Below are positions 36,443 through 44,561 of a stretch of 64,000 bases of DNA, piece by piece (within the stretch, counting starts at the first letter, position 1; each line of letters begins with the position of its first letter). Made by a program: the position numbers and the translations under genes. The notes under the pieces are model-generated. The model did no database searches. It saw only the letters and a list, made by a program, of their open reading frames with translations, and had not been told where the DNA came from. The stretch comes from Strigamia acuminata (taxonomy: Eukaryota; Arthropoda; Chilopoda; Geophilomorpha; Linotaeniidae): assembly GCA_949358305.1 (NCBI GenBank), contig OX442321.1:7093605-7157604 (forward strand), in the 5' to 3' direction.

Positions 36443-39400
36443 ATGGCAGATAATACCCGAGTAACAGATTCCGACTCCGACGCAAACAAGAGAGCCGGCA
36501 GTCGTAAAGGCGCCGACTATCACTTGCGATCTGGAGGTCCCTTACCCAAAGCCTCAGCGCACGAAGCGAGGCAAAAACGGCGTAGGCCTAAACCCGATCG
36601 TAGAAGCGCATCCGAGGCATCGCACCCGTCTCGCACCGAGACGAGGCAGCGATTGGACGAGACAGAGCGGGGTGAAGAGCAATCTCACTCCAAACTGCCG
36701 CGTTCTAACCGTGACGGCGAGACGAGCGGAAACGAGGTTTTATCCCGTAACCAATCGCCTCGTCTAACGCACGACACCGAGGTGGGCAGTCCGAAAGCAG
36801 CGTCTCCGATACAAAAGACGGCCTCAAATACGACCGCTAATTCGGCACTAAACACGCCAATTACGCAAAGCCGCCCAGCTTCGGTCAGGTCCGAAGGACA
36901 CAAGTCCAACTCATCCTCTGTCAAGCGTGTTTCGAGCCAGCCTTACAGCGTCTCGGGCACCTTGATTGATGCGATGCAATTGGCACAGGCGGAAGGAGTG
37001 AGATACACCCTTCCGACGGGGAAAATTACCGTGTACGAAACGTTACAGATCGTACGTGCAGCTTTAAAAGCGCACAGTGTATCCCCACAAATCACCATTG
37101 TTGAAGGTGCACACGCTCAACAATTGGTTGATTCCGCTCAATTTGAAGCGGATGCAGAGAACGAGGCTCGTCAAGCCATTCGCGAGAGACGGAGGAAGCT
37201 GGCGGAAAGAGAAGCGCAAGCTCTCGAGTACGGCAGAACCCAGCCCAATCCGACTACTCCCGAGGAGGTAGAAATAGTTGACCGAGCCCTGAGAGCACAT
37301 CGATATGCTTTCCACTCGCAACAAGAAGCAGAGCGAGCATTTATGGCCAGATTGCGACGAGATGACCCGAAATCCGTCCGCAAACCAGAGGTCAGTTCAT
37401 CCGAGCTGTCCGACGAGAGCCTAGAGGGAGACCCAAAGCGCACGCCGAAGGCCAAACCCAAACCCCAGCCGGAGAGAGCAACACCAGCTACTCCGCGCAA
37501 GAGAGATGCGTCGGCCAGAGAACAACAAACTCGGCCCCGCATGCAAGCTCTCGATTCAGCCACAAATAATGCGATAACGCGATTAATCAACGCTAATAAT
37601 GCTAGGCGAAATGAAGAGCAAGCTCTCACAAGCCAACAGCATGATAATCCACAAGGGACTGAGTGGCAACAACCAGTGCCCATCCTTAAAGACGACGAGT
37701 CGTCAAGGAGACAATCGCATGATCGCACCTCTTCGCGAGAAGAAGGCAAACGCGATGAAAGACCGAAATATTTTCACTACGGAAATAGTGATTCGTCGTC
37801 AGATGGACTGGAGTCAAATGCACCCAGTCATCACGATTCGGAGAGAGGTTCCGGAGAAAGACGAAGGGAAAGAGAACGCGATGAACGCAGAGAAAGGGAA
37901 CGTGACGACCGTCGTAGGGGCCGGAAAGAGTCAAACTCTTCACGGCGCAACCCGCCACGCCGCTCACCGTCTCCCGACCCCAGCTCCGACCCCTCATCCA
38001 ACGACGACAGACGAAAGGAAAAATCAAGTAATCGCCGGAAGAGATCCAACTCTCCGCGCGATAGAGAGAAACGACGTCGATCGGAAAATAGCGACCACCG
38101 ACGGGAGGAGTTTCAGGACCTTCCCCGACAAAGCGCGTTTACCGATTCGACGGGTCGGCAGTATACGATGGGAGAGCTTGGAAGAGCCCTACTCGGCTCG
38201 TTAAAAGCCGAGGGAATTGATCTGAGCAAACGAAACGATCGTAATCGTAGCACTGGTGACCGCGTAAAGAAAAAATACGCTGTCTCCCGACGTGACACCA
38301 TGAGTGTTACCGGGAATATTAGGTGGCAATTTTATATTCAGAACCGTTTCGACGGGTCATGGAAAGCGGGAGATCGCTTCCTTGACGAAGTAATTCGAAT
38401 TAAGACTGCCACTAAAGCCACCGTAGGAGACATGCTCACCCACGGTATTGTCGAGCTAATGACAGGCTCGGCACGTGAGTGGTACCAAGGATTGAAAGGC
38501 GTCAATTGGGACGACTTTTTAATGAGATTCGACCTGCGCTACGGCGAGACACCCGAAGAGGTGAGCCGAAAGATGCGAGGTCTTCGCCAGATGCCTGGTG
38601 AAACCATAATGGATTACGACATTCGCGCCAGATTGTTGTTCGAAAAGGCCCCGATGGAATTTCACGCCACGGGATTCAACCTTTTCTTTCTCGGCGGTTT
38701 GTCGGAATACTCGCAAAGGGTGCTACTTGAAGAAAGGGCACCGACAGGAGGTAGCTACGAGGAGATGAGCGCCTTCCTGTTCGAGAACACGATAGATATC
38801 GAGAAGAGATATTATTCCGCTTTACCAGAAGCGGAGAAAGCAGCGACCGCAAAACGTCTCAAGTTGAGTGCGGAAAGATATGGGGCGACAGATAAGATTA
38901 TGCGCCCTACTGAATATCTTAGCGGTATAATGGAGCTGGCAGAAGCTAGCGTTGGTTTGCAAATAAAAAATAAACTGACATCCCCGCTGCCTTCCAACCC
39001 TTTGGCCGCCCCTAAAAAGGCACCGACAGCGTCAGCCATGCAAGCGACACTGGAGGAGGTCAAGGAGGGGGAGGAAGCCGAACAAAATGTCGGAAAATCA
39101 GACGAAAAAGAAGAAAAAGACGATTATTCGACGGACGAAGAAATACGAAGCTATCGCGATACCTTATCAACGGGTTGCGATGAGGAAGGACCGCTAGTAC
39201 ATCTCATCCATCGAGATAGAGCGGTAGAAGAATTTCGCGCCAGGTTAAAACCAAATGCCGGTCGAATTCCGAAGTATTTTCGGAAAAATTACACGCCACC
39301 GTCGAAAGCAGACCCTGAAAAGAAAAAATCGACTGAAGCCCCAAGAGACAAATCAAATATTCGCTGTTTCAAGTGTAACCAACCGGGCCACTACTCCAAT

Positions 39401-39526
39401 GAGTGCCCAAGAACAGCGAAAGAAGACGCTAAGTTTGACGCGATAATGAAGCAGATGGCAGAGATTAAACTCGCCATGGCAAAAAACGAGTCAAAAAACG
39501 AGTCAGCGCAGGCGGCGAAGAAATAA
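36443..39526 (+). CDS. Gypsy-2 gag (copy B)
   Basis: 1027 codons from ATG 36443; the frame upstream of it opens only at a GTG (36416). It has the same architecture as copy A: a charged N-terminus, an SR-like Arg/Ser/Glu tract (about residues 470-555), a capsid-like region, and the CCHC knuckle CFKCNQPGHYSNEC from residue 975. It then has a Lys/Asn/Glu/Ser C-terminus encoded by the tandem frameshift heptamers. The substitutions relative to copy A include a cluster at residues about 139-152 (TPITQSRPASVRSEG versus TPVTHSRPASVVSEG). Gag assembles the particle and binds the RNA. Pol is made as an extension through the frameshift signal. Confidence 0.92.
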   Translation: MADNTRVTDSDSDANKRAGSRKGADYHLRSGGPLPKASAHEARQKRRRPKPDRRSASEASHPSRTETRQRLDETERGEEQSHSKLPRSNRDGETSGNEVLSRNQSPRLTHDTEVGSPKAASPIQKTASNTTANSALNTPITQSRPASVRSEGHKSNSSSVKRVSSQPYSVSGTLIDAMQLAQAEGVRYTLPTGKITVYETLQIVRAALKAHSVSPQITIVEGAHAQQLVDSAQFEADAENEARQAIRERRRKLAEREAQALEYGRTQPNPTTPEEVEIVDRALRAHRYAFHSQQEAERAFMARLRRDDPKSVRKPEVSSSELSDESLEGDPKRTPKAKPKPQPERATPATPRKRDASAREQQTRPRMQALDSATNNAITRLINANNARRNEEQALTSQQHDNPQGTEWQQPVPILKDDESSRRQSHDRTSSREEGKRDERPKYFHYGNSDSSSDGLESNAPSHHDSERGSGERRRERERDERRERERDDRRRGRKESNSSRRNPPRRSPSPDPSSDPSSNDDRRKEKSSNRRKRSNSPRDREKRRRSENSDHRREEFQDLPRQSAFTDSTGRQYTMGELGRALLGSLKAEGIDLSKRNDRNRSTGDRVKKKYAVSRRDTMSVTGNIRWQFYIQNRFDGSWKAGDRFLDEVIRIKTATKATVGDMLTHGIVELMTGSAREWYQGLKGVNWDDFLMRFDLRYGETPEEVSRKMRGLRQMPGETIMDYDIRARLLFEKAPMEFHATGFNLFFLGGLSEYSQRVLLEERAPTGGSYEEMSAFLFENTIDIEKRYYSALPEAEKAATAKRLKLSAERYGATDKIMRPTEYLSGIMELAEASVGLQIKNKLTSPLPSNPLAAPKKAPTASAMQATLEEVKEGEEAEQNVGKSDEKEEKDDYSTDEEIRSYRDTLSTGCDEEGPLVHLIHRDRAVEEFRARLKPNAGRIPKYFRKNYTPPSKADPEKKKSTEAPRDKSNIRCFKCNQPGHYSNECPRTAKEDAKFDAIMKQMAEIKLAMAKNESKNESAQAAKK

Positions 39527-39544
39527 TTTCTCGACCGTCTGCGC
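39481..39544 (+). promoter_or_regulatory. Gag-pol -1 frameshift signal: two slippery heptamers and a stem-loop (copy B)
   Basis: A-AAA-AAC at 39481-39487 and 39493-39499 are both in the gag frame (gca aaa aac and tca aaa aac). After the second, a 6-nt spacer leads to a stem: 39506-39515 pairs with 39535-39544 (10 bp, one G-U). An inner helix of about 7 bp (516-523 with 527-533) closes on a 3-nt loop that contains the gag stop. The -1 frame is open from the heptamers to the pol ATG at 39550. This is the textbook arrangement for programmed -1 frameshifting. Activity is inferred. Confidence 0.82.
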
Positions 39545-39549
39545 CATTC

Positions 39550-42500
39550 ATGAAGAAAAAGGGGTTTAACAAAGGGTTCGATAAGCCGCCACCAGTCAAA
39601 GAAATGGGTAGTGACATAGCTAACGCCCAAATTCAAGACAGGGCCAACAACGCTTTGCAGGTAATTACCGCAAACGCTGAGGCTGAGGCGGAAGAACCGA
39701 ACCTACTGCTTGAAGAATTACCTCAAGTAGTCGAAGACACAGAAGAATTTCGTGTTTTCATGTGCAACGTGGCGGTCGAATACACCAACCGCCTATGTAT
39801 GTTGCCCATGACAATAGAACGTGAAAAAATTATGGGACTACTAGACTCGGGAGCAGATCGCTCGTTCGTTTCCGAAGACATAGTAGCATCATTGGGTCTC
39901 ACCGATAAGATAAAAGGCGTTAATAAAAATATACGTCTAAAAACCGCCAACGGAATGGCGCGTCCAAAAGGAGTTATATTATTGACCATGGAGTGGCTCG
40001 GAGGAGTAGAACAGCACCCTTTCCTGGTCCTGCCCACATGCGACAGAATTTTTCTGTTGGGCTTAGACCTCATGGCGTCAATGGAAATACAACCCAATCC
40101 AATAACGAAATCTTGGAATTATATCAGAAATGATAAGGAAAGACCCGCAATTGTCGTGCCACCAGCTCTTGTAAAAGAAGCGGCCGACAAGACACAGTGG
40201 GAGAAAGGCCTAAAGAAATTCGTTCAAGACTACGATTTTAAAGCATTCGTAACAGAATTGCAACGGGACAATGTAGTGGAAACGCTTGTCGCCGACGCCG
40301 CTTTAGAATTAAACGAAGCGGCAGCCCTACGAAGGGTCCTACTTAAATATGAGGGGATCCTGTCGAAAAAACCGGGCCGAACGAATAGGGCTATTCACGA
40401 AATTAAATTGACGGATAATAAACCTATACGAGTTGCGTATAAGGGAATGAACCCGCAAAAACGTGAAATAGTGCAAAAAATGTGCCAAGAAATGCTAGAC
40501 AGTGGCATTGTCTCCGAGGCCCAGGGAGAATACGCGACGCGAGTTGTGCTCGTGATGCGCCCGGGCTCGGACCCACGCCTATGCATTGATTACCGCCCAT
40601 TAAACGCGGTGACAGAAATAGATCCCATACAGATGCCGTCTATCGAATCCATTTTGAGAGAGCTTAGCCCCTTTTCTTGGGTTACGACGATGGATCTGTC
40701 GAAGGGATACTGGCAAGTTGAGATGAGGCCAGAGGATAAGTTAAAAACAGCATTTTACTCGCCAATTGGACGGTTGATGTTCAACGTCATGCCATTTGGT
40801 TTAGTGAATGCTCCCAGTACCTTTCAGAGACTAATCGAAAGCGTATTGGGTGATATCCTGCATCAGTTTGTGTGGGCATACCTAGATGACATAGTTATTG
40901 CCTCTAAAACATTCGAAGAGCACATTGAGCACATCGACCAAGTGCTCACCCGGCTGGCAAAAGCTGGGTTACACGTGCATCCGGGCAAAAGCAAGTTCTG
41001 TCGAAAGGAGCTTGCCTTCCTGGGTTATCGCATTGGAGTCAATGGTTTAGCTATTGGCCCCGAAAAAATCGATGCGATTAATCGTTTCCCACCACCCGAG
41101 GACGTTAAAGGTGTCCAACGGTTTATGGGAATGATAAACTTCTTCGGCAGGTTGCTACCGGGTCTAGCTGAAGTGGCAGCCCCAGTTACCGACCTCCTGA
41201 AGAATGAAAACGAATTTGTATGGTCAAATGAGTGCAACATCGCATTTAATGCAATAAAGAGGATGCTGACGGAAGTCGGCGTAATGCCTCTACCCGACTT
41301 AAACCGGCCGTTCATATTACACACGGACGCCAGCAGAGTTGGGTTAGGAGCGGCGTTGCTCCAAACACACGTGCGCGACGGAGTCGAACAAGACCTGCCG
41401 TGCATGTTTATAAGTCGCAAACTCCAAGGCGCTGAAAAGAATTACAATGCCACCGAGTTGGAGTGTTTGGCCGTTGTGTGGGCCATAAGGAAATTCAGAG
41501 ATTATCTCGAATATACCAAATTTGTGGTCCACACAGATCATCAAGCGTTACAATGGCTGATGAAATTAAAAGAGCCAGCCGGTCGACTAGCCAGATGGCA
41601 GTTAGAACTGATGGCATGCGACTTGACCATTCAATACAAGCCCGGCAAATATAACGTCGTGGCTGACGCTCTGTCACGGGCACCAGTGTCAGATCCAATC
41701 GACGCTGACGATGATGGCGAGGATGACTCCCGCATCATTTATTGCCCTACGAGTTGTCACCGTTGGGATTTAAGGAAGATGAATGAAATTCCCACCGCGT
41801 CTCCGGCAGATGTAAAATTCTGTGGATTTTGGACGCGGTTATACCAACCAGCTGCTGACAATTACCCAAATGCAAGGAAGGAATTTAAGCTAGAGCGGAG
41901 AATAAATGACCCGCTTCTAAGCGCCTTCCACGCTCATGTCGGCGAGCAGATGCAAAGCAGTCCCCCGACAAGGGAGGAAATAATTGTGCAACAAAAATTA
42001 GACAAGAAATGTCAGGACAGAGCTAGATTCGTACTGACAGGAAAATATCCGCCCAATCTAACCAGAAGGCAGAAGCGTCGTTATGCACACGAATCCATAG
42101 ATTACCTATTGGATGACGGCCTTTTAGTGAAACATCACCCAAATCACCAAGATGACTTGAGTGAATCGGACACCGCAGTAAAGGTAGTAATACCTGCTTC
42201 CTTAATCGGTCGCGTGCTGTGGTTGTTACACGGGCACCCGCTTGCGAGCCATGCGGGAGTAAGCAGAACACTCTATCGTGCTACACAGCTTTTTCACTGG
42301 ACAGGGATGAAAAAAGATATTGCTCTTTTTGTCCACCAATGTCAGCGATGTCAAGCGTGCAAGCCGAGGAGTAAATCACCATTCGAAACTATTTTCTTAG
42401 GGCCTTACGCGCCTTTTGATTGTTTAAGTGTCGATGTGATGGGCCCAAAACCCGTTACGGGAAATAAAAATGCGTACATTATCGTTATAATGGACGTGGC

Positions 42501-43620
42501 AACTCGTTGGCCCGAGTTGTACGCCGTCGCTAGACCTTCAGCAGAGAAAATCGTTGAATGTATCTACGACGTGGCGTTACGTTACGGATTTCCACGTAAA
42601 ATTATATCCGATAACGGACCCCAATTTATCTCGAAAATTTGGGGTAAGTTTTGTGAGAAATTCGGGATTGTGGCGTCACATACTTCGACCTACAATCCCA
42701 GAACAAATCCCGTTGAGCGACTCAACAGGGACATTAAATATGCACTAAGCATATTCACTGACATCCACAATAGGTGGGATGAATACTTGAGGGAGATCGC
42801 GTTCAGCATACGAACAACAGTCTCGAGGACGAGAGATTTTTCTCCGGCCTACCTCAACTTCGCCCGAGAGCTACGAGTGCCTTGGGACCCACGAGTGGCA
42901 GAGTCGGTAAATGTGGTGGACCCAGAGAAACCACATGAGTATGTATATAAATTGGAGCAAACAATTTCGAGCACATACAAACATATGATGGCGCACATTT
43001 TTAACATGCGCGACCGCATTTTACAAGATAAAAGCGGTGGAAAATTTGTGAATTTCGAGAACAATGATTTAGTGTGGAAGGACACACACATCCTCTCAAA
43101 TGCAGCGAGAGGAATCACCGCCAGCTTGGCCGACAAGAGAGATGGTCCGTATGTGATCATCGGCAAGCATGGCGGTAACGCGTATAAATTACGCAAGCTC
43201 GAGGACAACACCGAGCATAAGTCGATACAAGTACGAGAGTTAACTCCGTACATTCCGGAATTCCCGCAAGAAATGTGGGCCAAAGGCCAAGTCAAGTCTA
43301 AAACTGACGGCCAAATCGTCGATATGTTCGCTGGCGAGTCGGAAAAAGCACCGCCAAGTGACAACGAGGAGTATTTCGACGCCCCTTCACCTCCGGTAAA
43401 CGAGATAGTTGAATCCGTTCCGGATCCAATTTTGGTCGGGGGGGAAACAGGAGAAACTCCTGAAACAAACACAAAAAACACGGATAAAAAAGAAAACAAT
43501 AATGAGGAGGTACAGACACAAAAAACAACAAAAAATATCGTACCTGCCTCGATCCGTAACCTGCGACCAAAAAGAGATAATCCGTTCATAAAAGGCGGAA
43601 AGGTCGTAGGAAAGAAGTAA
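39550..43620 (+). CDS. Gypsy-2 pol polyprotein (copy B)
   Basis: 1356 codons from ATG 39550, in the -1 frame relative to gag and 23 nt after the gag stop. The domains are protease (D99 in LLDSGAD), RT (YLDD 444-447), RNase H (D593 in HTDAS), an integrase zinc region, the catalytic core (D962, D1021, E1056), a GPY/F-like module and a charged tail. It is intact and nearly identical to copy A. Protease processing of a Gag-Pol fusion is expected from the family. The ATG may never be used if frameshifting is the entry route. Confidence 0.93.
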   Translation: MKKKGFNKGFDKPPPVKEMGSDIANAQIQDRANNALQVITANAEAEAEEPNLLLEELPQVVEDTEEFRVFMCNVAVEYTNRLCMLPMTIEREKIMGLLDSGADRSFVSEDIVASLGLTDKIKGVNKNIRLKTANGMARPKGVILLTMEWLGGVEQHPFLVLPTCDRIFLLGLDLMASMEIQPNPITKSWNYIRNDKERPAIVVPPALVKEAADKTQWEKGLKKFVQDYDFKAFVTELQRDNVVETLVADAALELNEAAALRRVLLKYEGILSKKPGRTNRAIHEIKLTDNKPIRVAYKGMNPQKREIVQKMCQEMLDSGIVSEAQGEYATRVVLVMRPGSDPRLCIDYRPLNAVTEIDPIQMPSIESILRELSPFSWVTTMDLSKGYWQVEMRPEDKLKTAFYSPIGRLMFNVMPFGLVNAPSTFQRLIESVLGDILHQFVWAYLDDIVIASKTFEEHIEHIDQVLTRLAKAGLHVHPGKSKFCRKELAFLGYRIGVNGLAIGPEKIDAINRFPPPEDVKGVQRFMGMINFFGRLLPGLAEVAAPVTDLLKNENEFVWSNECNIAFNAIKRMLTEVGVMPLPDLNRPFILHTDASRVGLGAALLQTHVRDGVEQDLPCMFISRKLQGAEKNYNATELECLAVVWAIRKFRDYLEYTKFVVHTDHQALQWLMKLKEPAGRLARWQLELMACDLTIQYKPGKYNVVADALSRAPVSDPIDADDDGEDDSRIIYCPTSCHRWDLRKMNEIPTASPADVKFCGFWTRLYQPAADNYPNARKEFKLERRINDPLLSAFHAHVGEQMQSSPPTREEIIVQQKLDKKCQDRARFVLTGKYPPNLTRRQKRRYAHESIDYLLDDGLLVKHHPNHQDDLSESDTAVKVVIPASLIGRVLWLLHGHPLASHAGVSRTLYRATQLFHWTGMKKDIALFVHQCQRCQACKPRSKSPFETIFLGPYAPFDCLSVDVMGPKPVTGNKNAYIIVIMDVATRWPELYAVARPSAEKIVECIYDVALRYGFPRKIISDNGPQFISKIWGKFCEKFGIVASHTSTYNPRTNPVERLNRDIKYALSIFTDIHNRWDEYLREIAFSIRTTVSRTRDFSPAYLNFARELRVPWDPRVAESVNVVDPEKPHEYVYKLEQTISSTYKHMMAHIFNMRDRILQDKSGGKFVNFENNDLVWKDTHILSNAARGITASLADKRDGPYVIIGKHGGNAYKLRKLEDNTEHKSIQVRELTPYIPEFPQEMWAKGQVKSKTDGQIVDMFAGESEKAPPSDNEEYFDAPSPPVNEIVESVPDPILVGGETGETPETNTKNTDKKENNNEEVQTQKTTKNIVPASIRNLRPKRDNPFIKGGKVVGKK

Positions 43621-43762
43621 AATAAATTACGAGTCGATGGCGGCACTAAAAATAAATGTAATCGACCGATAGTGCAAGCCATCACGTCGCAGAAAATTTC
43701 GCTAAGTCCAACAAAGCGGATATCGGTCGAATTCGCGTCACGAGATGGCGTGGAAACGCGGG

Positions 43763-43876
43763 ACCCGTAGCAAAATTATCGGCACGGGTCGGATACCGCG
43801 TGCAAAAGACCCCGTAGCAGCAATCGCGCACGGGAGTGAGAACAAAGGAGACCCGTAGCGTAACATGCGCACGGGT
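43763..43876 (+). repeat. Triple hairpin repeat between pol and ORF3 (copy B)
   Basis: The units are 43763-43790, 43810-43834 and 43852-43876. Each begins acccgtagc (or cccgtagc) and ends gcacggg; the loops differ in sequence while the arms are kept. It lies 140-330 bp downstream of the pol stop and upstream of the ORF3 exon 1 ATG. Confidence 0.6.
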
Positions 43877-44096
43877 AGGTGCGCACTAGTCTCAAACACC
43901 CGGGTTCTGGAGTATATTACCCAGAATCCATCGCGATTACCTCGTGTTCACACAGACTTCCGCTTTTCACAGCTGATCGCTGCATTCGTGCGTGATCCTC
44001 GTTTTTAACGTTTTACCGAGTTTTTCACCGAGTTTTTGAGATAGTTTTATCATCCTTTTTAAATCGTGATTGAGATTTTTGTGCGCGCTCCTCGCC

Positions 44097-44186
44097 ATGG
44101 ACGAGGAAGAGAACGACGTGCTGGCCATCGAGCACGAGGACGAGGAAAACTGGGACCGCGATGTAAACCAAGTCCAGCCCGATCAG
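44097..44186 (+). CDS. Gypsy-2 ORF3, exon 1 (copy B)
   Basis: ATG in gccATGg context, 30 codons with 13 Asp/Glu, ending CAG|GTAGAA with the donor at 44187. Read without splicing it stops at 44210 after 37 codons. Upstream, cttccgcttttcacag ending near 43971 is a good acceptor. A subgenomic mRNA made by splicing the 5' leader to this point is therefore plausible, as in env mRNAs of retroviruses, but not shown. Confidence 0.65.
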
Positions 44187-44257
44187 GTAGAAGTCGGCAT
44201 CGGCACATGAGAACTAGTTCCGTGCTGCTGAAGAAGAAATTTTGTTGACTAATACCT

Positions 44258-44561
44258 TGTTGCGGCAGCAACTCGTTATTTGTTGGGAGTTTGATTGAAA
44301 TAGTTTTAGAAAGCCAAATGGATGTGATTTCACTGGATTTTACCGGTGACAAAAAAGACACGTACACACTCACAGAATTACATCTGGACAGTGAACTTTA
44401 TTTTTATGACAGGAAACCAAGCCAACCAACTTTTCCCCCTCTAAAAGTCATAAACTCCTCGTTTTACATTGGGGTCACCAAAGTGACCTTCTAGCGACCA
44501 AACATGGCGTCACTTGCTATTTACTCCCAATTTATGTCCCCTTTGAAATTCAGTTTCAACA
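44258..44561 (-). repeat. BEL 3' LTR
   Basis: Begins TGTTGAAACTG and ends CCGCAACA on the minus strand, 304 bp, matching 49874-50177. On the minus strand it is preceded by the G/A tract ggggacggggggac. The last codons of the BEL ORF run through this tract into the LTR. Confidence 0.93.

Noticed and set aside
42849-43685. 278-codon ORF antisense to the pol C-terminus (also 21050-21886)
   Set aside because: It lies opposite the coding pol tail and is rich in Ser, Phe and Leu, as expected of a complement frame. No start context or domain was seen.
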